This document shows positions 26,189 to 35,163 of a DNA stretch of 64,000 nucleotides, one piece after another. The stretch spans positions 3,535,501 to 3,599,500 of the forward strand of contig NZ_LBIA02000001.1 of assembly GCF_001006325.2 (NCBI RefSeq). Direction: 5' to 3'. The position numbers and the translations under genes were made by a program. Positions within the stretch are counted from its first letter, which is position 1; the number at the start of each line of letters is the position of its first letter. Below the pieces are notes generated by a model that had not been told where the DNA came from, did not search any database, and saw nothing but the letters and a program-made list of their open reading frames with translations. Source of the DNA: Afipia massiliensis. GTDB lineage: Bacteria; Pseudomonadota; Alphaproteobacteria; Rhizobiales; Xanthobacteraceae.

Positions 26189-26300
26189 GTGCGCACTCCA
26201 CTGAGCGCCCCAAAGGGAAAACGCGCACGCGGGGTCAGAGTTCCATCTGATCGACAGGTCCGCGGCTGATCGGGCTTGCGCAACACAGCCGCGACGGGTG

Positions 26301-28256
26301 TCACACACCGAAGACACTCCGCACCCCGTTCGCCGCTCCATCCGGCAGCCTCCGGGCCAGTTGGCCAGCCATCGGAAAACGCGCGAGGATAGCCAGCATT
26401 CTGAGGGGGATTTTTTGCCGCATCGAGAGGTGGCCGCTCAACTCCCACAGATGAGAGCAGGCGATCACCACGCGCTCGTGATTATCCAGAGTAATTCCGC
26501 TGCGAAGATCTGCCAGGACGCTCCGCACGAACCGGGGGGCAAAAAACTGCCGGGCATAAAAGCGGTGTAGTTCGGGTTCGTCCGGGAACGTGGCAACGAG
26601 TTTGCTGAAATACTTCATGCGCGATTGCGCCATCAGTTTTCCATAAGACGTCGATGCGGTGTGAATGCGCCAGATCGTCAATGGCTGGTCGATATAGACG
26701 CTGCGATAGCCGCGGCAGAACATCCGCAGGAAAAGATCGTCGTCTTCATAGCCCATGAACTGTTCGTCGAAGCCTCCCACCGCGTCGAACGCGTCCCTTG
26801 ATATCAGCGATGCCCCCGGCAGGATGAACATATCCTGTTGGAGGCAGCACTGCAGGGTCCGCTTGGGATGTTCGTTTTTCTGGGTGTCGAGAACCGAGTG
26901 GCACACCATCCGGCCGTTGCCGTTGATCTCATCGAGATTTGAATAGGTCCAGCCAAGCGGCAACCGCGATTTCCGCAAAAACGGTTTCTCAAGCTCTGTC
27001 AGATGATCCGCATACCAAATGTCGTCTTGGTCGAGGAAAGCGATCAGGTCCGCCGCCGAATGCCGCACGCCGAAATTCCGCGCCGATCCCTGGCCGCCGT
27101 TCTTTTTTGAGAGGAACCTTATCTTCGGATTGGCTGCGGCCATGCTTGCGACAATGGAGGGGCCGCTATCGGTCGAGCCATCGTCAACAACGATAATCTC
27201 GTCAGCCTTGCGTTCCTGCGCCAGGACGCTTTCGAGCGCGGTGCGGATATAGCTGGCGCCGTTGTAAAGCGGAATGACGGCTGCGATTTTGTATCCATCC
27301 ACGGCGGCATCCATGCCGTGTCCCGTCGCGACGTCGAGGCCAAGGCCCGTATCCGCAGTCGAAACGGTTTTCCGCGAACGCTTCTCCGTGTTGTGATACG
27401 CCAGCAGAACCTGGCTATTGAGCCGCTCAAGCATCGCATCGAGATGCCGAAGCATTGCTGGATCAAGCCAGCCCCCGGCGGCCGCGCTCCGGAGCTGGTC
27501 GGTGGCGAAGGCGCGTGCCACGCGGCCGGTGAACGTTTCGAAATACGGTTCGAACGCACGTTCCAGGCGGCGCACGAGTTCTTCATTCCTGCACGAGTAG
27601 GCAATCAGCAGGCCGGGATCAAAGCCTGTGGGTGAAAGCCCATGCCATTCCCAGTCCAAAATCGACAGCCTGGGAGCGGTCAGATTGCTCCAGTTCAGAT
27701 CATTGTGAGACAGCCGCCATTCGCTCTGCTGAAACTCATGCTCAATCTGATTTGTATCGGAAAGCCATTCTTGCAAAGCTTCGGGCGAAACATGAATTTG
27801 CGCCGATGTGTTGCTGGCCAAACCATCGAGCGCTTGTTTGAGGTCGCCGATCCAGTCGTCCGTAACACTGGCGGCAGATGGGCCTGCCCACGGGTTCACT
27901 TCAATAGCGGTGTCTGCAAGCGTGACAAGCCGCGCGGTCCAGTGAACGTTTCCGTTCACCCAATTGCTTTGTTCGACAAGCACAGGTTTCGGAACGCCGG
28001 TAATTGTATCAGCTGCGATGTCGGCCTTAAGCAGCCGGTTGTCGGTTGACGCGGCCCCTGCAACCCTGAGCCACAACTGGCGGCCGTCTGCCGTTTCAAC
28101 ACGCGCTCCGGCGGTGCGGTCGGAGTAGCCTCCATTGATGTCCGGCGTGACCGGCCGAACATTCAGGCGAGCGCATGCCTCATGGAATCTTTCGACGATC
28201 CCCGCTTTCTCAAAACCGAGTTCGTGCGGGGCAATGTTCACCGGTCGCCAGTTCAT
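26301..28256 (-). CDS. Aminoglycoside-phosphotransferase-like kinase fused to a GT2 glycosyltransferase
   Basis: The ATG at 28256 gives 651 residues. Residues about 15-290 are a choline-kinase/APH-type fold: a nucleotide-loop region around GGYSDRTAG, catalytic loop HNDLNWSN at 184-191 and metal-binding DWEW at 201-204. A linker of about 30 residues leads to a family 2 glycosyltransferase: AAVIPLYNGASYI at 325, DDGST at 358-362, DQDD at 409-412 and GGFDEQFMGYEDDDLFLRM. No membrane helix is evident. The pair suggests phosphorylation of a sugar or alcohol and glycosyl transfer to the same glycan. The AT-rich upstream and less biased composition hint at horizontal acquisition. Confidence 0.85.
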   Translation of the reverse strand: MNWRPVNIAPHELGFEKAGIVERFHEACARLNVRPVTPDINGGYSDRTAGARVETADGRQLWLRVAGAASTDNRLLKADIAADTITGVPKPVLVEQSNWVNGNVHWTARLVTLADTAIEVNPWAGPSAASVTDDWIGDLKQALDGLASNTSAQIHVSPEALQEWLSDTNQIEHEFQQSEWRLSHNDLNWSNLTAPRLSILDWEWHGLSPTGFDPGLLIAYSCRNEELVRRLERAFEPYFETFTGRVARAFATDQLRSAAAGGWLDPAMLRHLDAMLERLNSQVLLAYHNTEKRSRKTVSTADTGLGLDVATGHGMDAAVDGYKIAAVIPLYNGASYIRTALESVLAQERKADEIIVVDDGSTDSGPSIVASMAAANPKIRFLSKKNGGQGSARNFGVRHSAADLIAFLDQDDIWYADHLTELEKPFLRKSRLPLGWTYSNLDEINGNGRMVCHSVLDTQKNEHPKRTLQCCLQQDMFILPGASLISRDAFDAVGGFDEQFMGYEDDDLFLRMFCRGYRSVYIDQPLTIWRIHTASTSYGKLMAQSRMKYFSKLVATFPDEPELHRFYARQFFAPRFVRSVLADLRSGITLDNHERVVIACSHLWELSGHLSMRQKIPLRMLAILARFPMAGQLARRLPDGAANGVRSVFGV

Positions 28257-28574
28257 ATTTATGCTTTCGGAAAAATAACTTACAAAATAAGTGCATAATA
28301 TCACGGAGGTTGGCCGCTAATGCCGAGCATTGTGAGGCAAATAGAGGCACGCAATACACTCTTTCGGGTGAACCGCCGTGGTTTCTTGACGGCACAGTAA
28401 ATTCGGCAATGAGCCGATCTGGGACCGGCATTCGGGTGGTTCATTGGCCGACCGGCCTATTGACCGGGCGGTTCAGGGCCCGCAACGCGCCGGCCCATAT
28501 CGGCTCCGCCGCGCCGCAGCTTGACACCCGCCGCCCCGGCGGTGTCTTACGGCCTATCTTTTCAGGGGACCTCC
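28257..28574. other. Intergenic region before fabD
   Basis: The first 60 bases beside the kinase-glycosyltransferase gene are AT-rich and include AAATAACTTACAAAATAAG, the likely promoter of that gene. The rest rises in GC toward fabD. No coding frame is convincing. Confidence 0.5.
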
Positions 28575-29528
28575 ATGACAGCAGCATTCACCTTTCCGGG
28601 ACAGGGATCGCAGACGGTCGGTATGGGCAAGGCGCTCGCCGACGCATTTCCAGCGGCCAGGGCCGTGTTCGACGAGGTCGATGCGGCGCTCGGTCAAAAG
28701 CTCACCGCTATCATCTGGGACGGACCGGCGGAGACGCTGCAACTGACCGAGAACGCCCAGCCGGCGCTGATGGCGGTGTCGCTGGCGACATTGCGCGTGC
28801 TGGAAACCGAGGCCGGGATCGACATCGCGCGCGACGCGGCGTTCGTCGCCGGTCATTCGCTCGGCGAATACTCCGCGCTGGCGGCGGCGGGCAGCTTCTC
28901 GATCAGCGATACCGCGAAGCTGCTGCGCACGCGCGGTCTCGCCATGCAGAAGGCCGTGCCGGTCGGCGTCGGCGCGATGGCCGCGCTGCTGGGACTGGAT
29001 TACGAGGCCGCGGTTGCGGTGGCGGAAGAAGCTGCGCAGAACGAGGTCTGTCAGGCCGCCAACGACAATGGCGGCGGGCAGGTGGTGGTCTCCGGCGACA
29101 AGGCTGCCGTCGAGCGCGCGCTTGAGATCGCCAAGACCAAGGGCGCCAAGCGCGCGATGCTTCTTCCCGTGTCGGCGCCGTTCCATTGCCGCCTGATGCA
29201 GCCCGCGGCGGACGCGATGGCGCAGGCGCTGGCCGGCGTGACCATCAACAAGCCGAAGGCGCCGCTGGTGTCCAACGTGCTGGCCTCCGCGATCACCGAT
29301 CCGGACGAAATCCGCAAGCGGCTGGTCGAGCAGGTCACCGGCACCGTGCGCTGGCGCGAGAGCGTTGCGTATATGGCCAGCAACGGAGTGACGCATTTCC
29401 TCGAGATTGGTGCCGGCAAGGTGCTGTCCGGTCTGGTCAAGCGCATTGCCGACGGCGCGGTGGGCGTATCGGTCGGTGGACCGGGCGACATCGAGGCTGC
29501 GAAGGCGGCCGTCGCGGCGTCGAAATAG
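28575..29528 (+). CDS. fabD: Malonyl CoA-ACP transacylase FabD
   Basis: FabD loads malonyl groups onto ACP. The ATG at 28575 has AGGGGACCTCC upstream and gives 317 residues: TFPGQGSQTVGMGKAL at the start, the nucleophile Ser95 in GHSLG, the catalytic His in VSAPFHCRLM, and NVLASAITDP. It is the first gene of the fab set, but ssrA, eutBC and a cyclase gene separate it from fabG. Confidence 0.98.
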   Translation: MTAAFTFPGQGSQTVGMGKALADAFPAARAVFDEVDAALGQKLTAIIWDGPAETLQLTENAQPALMAVSLATLRVLETEAGIDIARDAAFVAGHSLGEYSALAAAGSFSISDTAKLLRTRGLAMQKAVPVGVGAMAALLGLDYEAAVAVAEEAAQNEVCQAANDNGGGQVVVSGDKAAVERALEIAKTKGAKRAMLLPVSAPFHCRLMQPAADAMAQALAGVTINKPKAPLVSNVLASAITDPDEIRKRLVEQVTGTVRWRESVAYMASNGVTHFLEIGAGKVLSGLVKRIADGAVGVSVGGPGDIEAAKAAVAASK

Positions 29529-29583
29529 GTTCGGGGTACGTCCGGCCGCCTATTGTCGCACCGGAACCGTGGCGTTTTGCACG

Positions 29584-29611
29584 TTACAAAACCGGAAATC
29601 GTGCCTATATT
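29584..29611 (+). promoter_or_regulatory. Probable promoter of ssrA
   Basis: TTACAA (29584-29589) and TATATT (29606-29611) are separated by 16 bases, placing a start near 29618, just upstream of the tmRNA acceptor piece. Confidence 0.5.
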
Positions 29612-29617
29612 GGTCTT

Positions 29618-29955
29618 GTCGCAAGACGATGGCGCTGAATCTCAACGCGGACAATAAGTAGACCCGGGGGGCAGTACCCCGGCGCCTCCACCAGAAGCGG
29701 TTAGAGCTTTAATTCTCATTTCGGTGAGATCGGTTTGATCGTGAACCGTTTCTGATGGGGGCGAAATAGGTTCGATGCTTGTTATGAAGCCTTGAAGTGT
29801 GCCCGGCATGATACCGCCGTTATCGGGTCAAAACCTAAATGCAAACGATAACGTTCGCATGAATGAAGTGCGCCTCGCGGCGTAACCATTCGGGGTAGGT
29901 ACACCTAGCAACAGAACGGCCATGGCCGCGTCACCTTCGGGTGGCGCGGCTTTTA
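29618..29955 (+). ncRNA. ssrA: Transfer-messenger RNA, permuted two-piece type
   Basis: The acceptor half comes first and ends in CCA at 29691-29693, after a T-arm-like GGGGGGCAGTACCCC. A 63-base linker (29694-29756) folds back on itself with GAAGCGGTT/AACCGTTTC. The coding half starts at 29757 with GGGGGCG, which pairs with CGCCTCC before the discriminator A at 29690 to form the acceptor stem. The tag frame runs from GCA at 29841 to TAA at 29883-29885 and encodes ANDNVRMNEVRLAA. A hairpin with GCCGCG and CGCGGC arms and a T-run at 29925-29955 ends the gene. tmRNA with SmpB rescues stalled ribosomes. Exact 5' and internal ends are estimated. Confidence 0.93.
29925..29955 (+). terminator. Terminator of ssrA
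   Basis: GCCGCG-TCACC and GGGTGG-CGCGGC form a strong stem around TTC, followed by TTTTATTTAT. It overlaps the 3' end of the converging eutC frame's downstream region and may act for both. Confidence 0.75.
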
Positions 29956-29956
29956 T

Positions 29957-30763
29957 TTATCTCGATGGCGGCAGGCGAACCGCGTTCGCGTTTCCCGCGA
30001 GCAGGGCCAGATCGCTTTCATCCTTGAGGTCCACGCCGGTCAGCCTGCGCGTGAGCGCTTCGCGCACCAGCCACGCCAGCTTGAATGCCGCGGCGGCGTA
30101 GCTCAATCCTTCGGGCCGCACATTGGAGATGCAATTGCGTCCGGCATCGTTGCGCCCGCGGAACGGTGCGTGCGTGATGTAAATGCCAAGACTGTCCGGC
30201 GAACTCAGCCCCGGCCGTTCGCCGATCAGCATGATCGACAGCTTCGCCTGCAACAGTTCTGCGATCTCGTCGGCCAGCGCGACGCGCGCCTGCGTGGCGA
30301 TGACGACCGGTGCCCGCTTCAGTTCATCCGCAAGCAGTGGCTTCAACGCGGCAAGCAGCGGCGCAGCGTGACGGTCCACCGCCAGCGACGACAGCCCATC
30401 GCCAATCACGATGCAGATGTCGCTGCGCTGGATGGGTGCTGCACGCAGCTTGGCGATCTCGTCGGGATCGATCACGCGCCCCAGATCCGGCCGCCGCAGG
30501 TAGGTGGTGCGGTCCGTCGCGCGGCTATGGACATGCGCGACGGTCCATCCCTGCGCGCGTAGCGCCGCCTCTAGCTTCGGCACATCGAGTGCTGCCTGAA
30601 TCGCGTCACGCGCCATCGCATGGGCCCAGCCGAAGCGTAACACCTCGTCGGTCGGCATGCCTGCACCGGCGCGCCCAAGTGCAAGCCGCGCCGGCGTGAC
30701 GCTGCGCCATTCGCTCCAGGGACTTTCCGTGACGTTGTTTTCGGTGTCTTTCTTGTCCGTCAT
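29957..30763 (-). CDS. eutC: Ethanolamine ammonia-lyase small subunit
   Basis: EutC, with EutB, converts ethanolamine to acetaldehyde and ammonia using adenosylcobalamin. The ATG at 30763 gives 268 residues, with ARLALGRAGAGMPTDEVLRF, IVIGDGLSSLAV, LIGERPGLSSPDSLGIYITH and RNCISNVRPEGL, all EutC landmarks involved in cofactor binding. Its start overlaps the eutB stop by 4 bases. No eutA, microcompartment or permease genes are adjacent. Confidence 0.97.
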   Translation of the reverse strand: MTDKKDTENNVTESPWSEWRSVTPARLALGRAGAGMPTDEVLRFGWAHAMARDAIQAALDVPKLEAALRAQGWTVAHVHSRATDRTTYLRRPDLGRVIDPDEIAKLRAAPIQRSDICIVIGDGLSSLAVDRHAAPLLAALKPLLADELKRAPVVIATQARVALADEIAELLQAKLSIMLIGERPGLSSPDSLGIYITHAPFRGRNDAGRNCISNVRPEGLSYAAAAFKLAWLVREALTRRLTGVDLKDESDLALLAGNANAVRLPPSR

Positions 30764-32154
30764 GCGACCAGCGACTTGAGATTGCCCATGCCGCCGAGCA
30801 GCGCGTTGGGCGAGGGCGGGCGCAGCCGGCCCTCGGCGTCGGTGATCTGCATGCGTTGCAGCCACGCCTCGAACTCCGGCGCGCGTTTCAGGCCCATGGT
30901 TTCGCGCAGGAATAGCGCATCGTGAAACGACGTGCTCTGGTAGTTGAGCATGACGTCGTCCGCGCCCGGAACGCCCATGATGAAATTGATGCCGGCTGCG
31001 CCGAGCAGCACCAGCAGCGTGTCCATGTCGTCCTGATCGGCTTCGGCGTGGTTGGTGTAGCAAATATCGCAACCCAGCGGCAGGCCGAGCAGCTTGCCGC
31101 AGAAATGATCCTCCAGCCCGGCGCGGATGATCTGCTTGCCGTCGTAGAGATATTCGGGGCCGATGAAACCAACCACGGTGTTGATTAGCAGCGGCTTGTA
31201 GCGCCGCGCCAGTGCGTAGGCGCGCGCCTCGCAGGTCTGCTGATCGACCCCAAAATTCGCGTCCGCCGACAGCGCGCTGCCCTGACCGGTCTCGAAGTAC
31301 ATCACGTTGTCGCCGACGGTGCCGCGCTTCAGCGACAGGGCAGCGTCCCGCGCCTCGTCCAGAAGTTCTGGCGTCACGCCGAAAGAGAGGTTGGTCTTCT
31401 CGGTGCCGCCGATCGACTGGAACACGAGATCCACCGGTGCGCCGCTTTCCGCAAGCTGGATCGTGTTGGTGACATGGGTGAGTACGCAGCTCTGCGTCGG
31501 GATTTCGAAACGCTGAATCACCTCGTCCAGCATGCGCAGCAGGTTGCCAAGCACCGGCATGCTGTCGGAGACGGGGTTGATGCCGATCACCGCATCGCCC
31601 GATCCCATCAGCAAACCGTCGAGGGTGGATGCCGCGATGCCGCGCAAGTCGTCTGTGGGGTGGTTCGGCTGGAGCCGCACCGAGAGATGCCCTTCGAGTC
31701 CGATGGTGTCGCGGAAGCGGGTGATGACGCGGCGCTTGCGCGCCACCGCGATCAGATCCTGATTGCGCATGATCTTGGACACCGCCGCGACCATTTCCGG
31801 CGTGAGGCCCGGCGCAAGTGCCGCGAGTGTCTCGGTCGTCGCCTGTTCCGACAGCAGCCAGTTGCGGAAATCGCCGACGGTCATATGCGACACCGGCGCG
31901 AACGCGGTCGCGTCGTGGCTGTCGATGATCAACCGCGTGATGTTGTCGTCCTCATAGGGGATCAGGGCCTCCGTGAGGAACTGCCTGAGCGGTACGTCCG
32001 CCAGCACATGACGCGCCGCCATCCGTTCCTGCGCGGAGGCCGCGCCAATGCCGGCGAGGGTATCGCCCGAGCGCGCAGGGCTGGCATAGGCCATGACCTG
32101 CTTCAGGTCGTCGAACGCGAAGAGCTGTGACGCGATGGCGGTGCGATAGCGCAT
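30760..32154 (-). CDS. eutB: Ethanolamine ammonia-lyase large subunit
   Basis: The catalytic TIM-barrel subunit, 464 residues, of family length. Diagnostic segments are IPYEDDNITRLIID, LQPNHPTDDLRGIAASTLDGLL split across two strands, NPVSDSM, MYFETGQGSALSADAN, and GLPLGCDICYTNHAEADQDDMD near the substrate site. It is coupled to eutC by ATGA overlap and together they form a minimal eutBC operon for use of ethanolamine as nitrogen source; B12 supply genes are elsewhere. Confidence 0.97.
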   Translation of the reverse strand: MRYRTAIASQLFAFDDLKQVMAYASPARSGDTLAGIGAASAQERMAARHVLADVPLRQFLTEALIPYEDDNITRLIIDSHDATAFAPVSHMTVGDFRNWLLSEQATTETLAALAPGLTPEMVAAVSKIMRNQDLIAVARKRRVITRFRDTIGLEGHLSVRLQPNHPTDDLRGIAASTLDGLLMGSGDAVIGINPVSDSMPVLGNLLRMLDEVIQRFEIPTQSCVLTHVTNTIQLAESGAPVDLVFQSIGGTEKTNLSFGVTPELLDEARDAALSLKRGTVGDNVMYFETGQGSALSADANFGVDQQTCEARAYALARRYKPLLINTVVGFIGPEYLYDGKQIIRAGLEDHFCGKLLGLPLGCDICYTNHAEADQDDMDTLLVLLGAAGINFIMGVPGADDVMLNYQSTSFHDALFLRETMGLKRAPEFEAWLQRMQITDAEGRLRPPSPNALLGGMGNLKSLVA

Positions 32155-32215
32155 CGGTAGCTGTCCTCGTTCAATTGCGGCTAAGCCCTAACTGACAACA
32201 TCTCGTGGGACGCTG

Positions 32216-33475
32216 CTATCCCTGTTTCCAAAATCGCTCATTGGGCGTCATCCCGTCTGAATCAGAGGAATATTCGGGTCTGATGCGATTGAGGTAATGC
32301 ATGTTCACTAAACCCTTGTGCTTTACTTCGACGGCGCCGCGCGCTTCCGTCTCGAAACGCGCTTGAATGTGCGGCCATGTCGACTCGGCAATACTGATGC
32401 GGCCCGGAACGCCAGCAGCTTCGACGCGCTCGGCAATGTTCACAGTGTTCCCCCAAATGTCATAGGTGAATTTGTGCTTTCCAACGACGCCAGCGATAAC
32501 CGGTCCGGTGTTAATTCCGATCCTCACCTGCCAAGCCGGCAAGTGCAGCTTCTCGCGCTGCCGATTGAGTTTGGCGGTGTGTTCGAGAATTTCCAGCGCA
32601 CATAACGCGGTATCAATTGCATGGGAGCGATTGGGTTCCGGTACGCCGCCAACGGCCAGATAGGCATCTCCGATCGTCTTGAGTTTTTCCAGGCGATGTC
32701 TGGCCATGATATCGTCGAACTTTGTGAAGTGCTGGTCGAGCTGATCGATGACGCTCGCCGGCTCCATTGTTTCCACGAGGCGGGTGAAGCCGCTGAAATC
32801 GATAAAGATCACGGTCGCAGAGTCGAAGAAACGCGGCTGAACGCGCTCCGTCGCCTTAAGCTCGTCCGCGATCGATCGTGGCAGAATATTCAGGAGCAGA
32901 CGATCCGACACCGCTTGCTCGGCAACTGCGCGGTCGCGCGCGAGCCCCAATTCGAGCAGCATCTCGTTGCGCTGAAGCAACTGCCGGCGCAGTTCGAGAT
33001 GAACCATCGTCTGCCGCGATAGTCGCCTTAATGCCTCCCGCTGCTCAAAGGTCAGTTCACGCGGCTTGAAGTCGATGATGCACAATGTACCCAAGGCGTG
33101 ACCTTCTTGGGTGATGAGTGGAACGCCGCAATAGAAGCGCAGTTGGAATTCACCGGTCACAAGCGGGTTGGCGCTGAATCTTTGATCCTTTTCCAGGTCG
33201 GGAACATAGAGGATGTCGTTGTTGCAGATCGCGGCGCTGCAAATCGAAATTTCCCGCGGACATTCGGTAAGGTCCGCAGGGAGAAGGCCATACTTTGCCT
33301 TGATCCATTGCCGCGATGCGTCCACGAAACTGACCAAGGCGGCAGGGCAGTCGCAAATCTGCCCCGCCAATTCGGCGATTTCGTCGAACCCGATTTCCGG
33401 AAGTGTGTCGAGAATTGCGTAGTTTTTTAGCGCTTCTAGGCGTCCGGGCTCGTTGGCTGGCGTCGTGAGGTTCAT
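32216..33475 (-). CDS. GAF domain-class III adenylate cyclase
   Basis: The 419-residue soluble protein has an N-terminal GAF domain (residues about 25-165, with FCGVPLITQEGHALGTLCIID-type core) and, after a coiled linker (about 170-205), a class III cyclase homology domain. Metal-binding Asp lies in IFIDFSGFTRL; the purine-specifying Lys is in LKTIGDAYLAVGG and Asp in YDIWGNTVNIAERV, the pattern expected for ATP rather than GTP. It probably makes cAMP in response to a ligand or redox signal bound by GAF. It lies after eutB in the same direction but 61 bases separate them head to tail in the opposite order. Confidence 0.92.
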   Translation of the reverse strand: MNLTTPANEPGRLEALKNYAILDTLPEIGFDEIAELAGQICDCPAALVSFVDASRQWIKAKYGLLPADLTECPREISICSAAICNNDILYVPDLEKDQRFSANPLVTGEFQLRFYCGVPLITQEGHALGTLCIIDFKPRELTFEQREALRRLSRQTMVHLELRRQLLQRNEMLLELGLARDRAVAEQAVSDRLLLNILPRSIADELKATERVQPRFFDSATVIFIDFSGFTRLVETMEPASVIDQLDQHFTKFDDIMARHRLEKLKTIGDAYLAVGGVPEPNRSHAIDTALCALEILEHTAKLNRQREKLHLPAWQVRIGINTGPVIAGVVGKHKFTYDIWGNTVNIAERVEAAGVPGRISIAESTWPHIQARFETEARGAVEVKHKGLVNMHYLNRIRPEYSSDSDGMTPNERFWKQG

Positions 33476-33771
33476 GAGAAACCCTTCGCGCTAACTCGGA
33501 TCAAGAACAGAGATCAATTGCGATAGTAGGACTGTCTCATGCCTGACGCCACCATGCGTCGCCTGTCGCTGAAGAACTCGCGGTCGGCATTAGTCTCTGT
33601 TGCGACGCAAGAGATTAGGCAAGGAAAGTGCCACGGACCGCGGCGGCCGGGCCGGCCGGGGCGGTTTTTGTGGCAAGAGACCGGGCAGGGGTCATTGACG
33701 AACGGCGTTTTCTTGCGGCAAACGAAGCGCAATCTTTGACCCATACCCGGGACTTCTCCCAAGGGGGCAAC

Positions 33772-34509
33772 ATGTTCGATTTGACAGGCAGGACGGCGCT
33801 CGTGACCGGAGCGACGGGCGGCATCGGCGGCGCGATCGCGCGGGCGTTGCACGCACAGGGCGCCACGGTTGCGATCTCGGGCACCCGGCGCGAGGCGCTC
33901 GATACCCTCGCAGGCGAACTGAAAGAGCGCGTGTATGTGCTGCCGTGCAATCTTTCCGACATGGCCGAGGTCGAAGCACTGGTTCCTGCCGCCGAGAAGG
34001 CGATGGGTCAGCTCGATATTCTCGTGGCCAATGCGGGCATCACGCGGGACAACCTCTTTGTCCAGTTGCGCGACGAAGACTTCGACGACGTCATCCGGGT
34101 GAATCTCACCGCGACGTTCCGGCTGGCGCGCGCCGCGACCAAGCTGATGATGCGCAAGCGGTTCGGCCGAATCATCGCGATCACCTCGGTGGTCGGCGTG
34201 ACCGGCAATGCCGGGCAGGGCAATTACGCGGCATCGAAGGCCGGCCTGATCGGCATGATGAAATCGGTGGGGGCGGAATATGCGCGCCGCAATGTGACAG
34301 CCAACTGCATTGCACCCGGCTTCATTGCAACGCCGATGACCGACGTTTTGAATGAAAAGCAACGCGAAGGGGTGCTGGCCAAGGTGCCTGCCGGGCGGCT
34401 CGGAACGCCGGAAGATATCGCTGCGGCGGCAGTCTATCTCGCGTCCAACGAGGCGGCCTATGTGACCGGCCAGACCATCCATGTTAACGGCGGTATGGCA
34501 ATGATTTAA
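33772..34509 (+). CDS. fabG: 3-oxoacyl-ACP reductase FabG
   Basis: FabG reduces beta-ketoacyl-ACP with NADPH. The ATG at 33772 follows CAAGGGGGCAAC and gives 245 residues: TGATGGIGGAIA cofactor motif, NAGITRDN, catalytic Ser in ITSVVGVTGN, YAASK, and the FabG-typical NCIAPGFIATPMTD and GGMAMI end. The upstream frame to 33628 is not part of the protein. The 296 bases before it are the divergent promoter region shared with the cyclase gene. Confidence 0.97.
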   Translation: MFDLTGRTALVTGATGGIGGAIARALHAQGATVAISGTRREALDTLAGELKERVYVLPCNLSDMAEVEALVPAAEKAMGQLDILVANAGITRDNLFVQLRDEDFDDVIRVNLTATFRLARAATKLMMRKRFGRIIAITSVVGVTGNAGQGNYAASKAGLIGMMKSVGAEYARRNVTANCIAPGFIATPMTDVLNEKQREGVLAKVPAGRLGTPEDIAAAAVYLASNEAAYVTGQTIHVNGGMAMI

Positions 34510-34813
34510 GGCCCGTTCCGCAGGGATTTTGTCAAGCGGGACAGGCCGGTGGACGGGGGCCGGGGCCTTGTGGTCAACTCCGGGGAAGTATGGTAACCGA
34601 ACGGCACTCGGTTGGGGAAAACGCCATTGCAGGATCGCCAAACCCCGTATATTGCCGTTCCGGCGCCAGCCGCCGTTTTCGGTCACTTCGCCGCTATGGC
34701 GAAGGTACGGGGACGCGTGGTACGGACGGCACGAATTCGCATTTTTTTTCGCACCGCGAGGGGCTCGTATCGTTTTGCGGTCGAGTTTAATGGAACAAGC
34801 ACGAGGTTAAACG
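34510..34813. other. Intergenic leader of acpP
   Basis: This 304-base stretch between fabG and acpP contains a T8 run at about 34741-34750 but no gene. It probably holds an independent acpP promoter and a long 5' leader. Confidence 0.5.
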
Positions 34814-35053
34814 ATGAGTGAGATTGGCGAGCGAGTTAAGAAGATTGTGGTCGAGCACCTTGGTGTCGAGCCAGAGAAGGTTGTGGATGCTGCCAGCTTC
34901 ATCGACGATCTCGGCGCAGACAGCCTCGACACCGTCGAACTCGTGATGGCGTTCGAAGAGGAATTCGGCTGCGAAATTCCAGACGATGCCGCGGAAACCA
35001 TTCTCACCGTGGGCGACGCCACCAAGTTTCTCGAGAAAAACGCAAAGAGCTGA
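34814..35053 (+). CDS. acpP: Acyl carrier protein
   Basis: ACP carries the growing acyl chain on a 4'-phosphopantetheine arm. The 79-residue acidic product has the attachment Ser37 in [18 protein letters not shown]. It lies between fabG and fabF, as is usual. Confidence 0.98.
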   Translation: MSEIGERVKKIVVEHLGVEPEKVVDAASFIDDLGADSLDTVELVMAFEEEFGCEIPDDAAETILTVGDATKFLEKNAKS

Positions 35054-35163
35054 CGCCACCGCGCAGCCATGACGACGAGCGGCGGGTTGTAATCGAACGA
35101 CCCGCCGTCTTGCTGTCATAGCGGCGTTTGTTGGCGTTCGCCGATCGTACCGGAGAAGAACGT

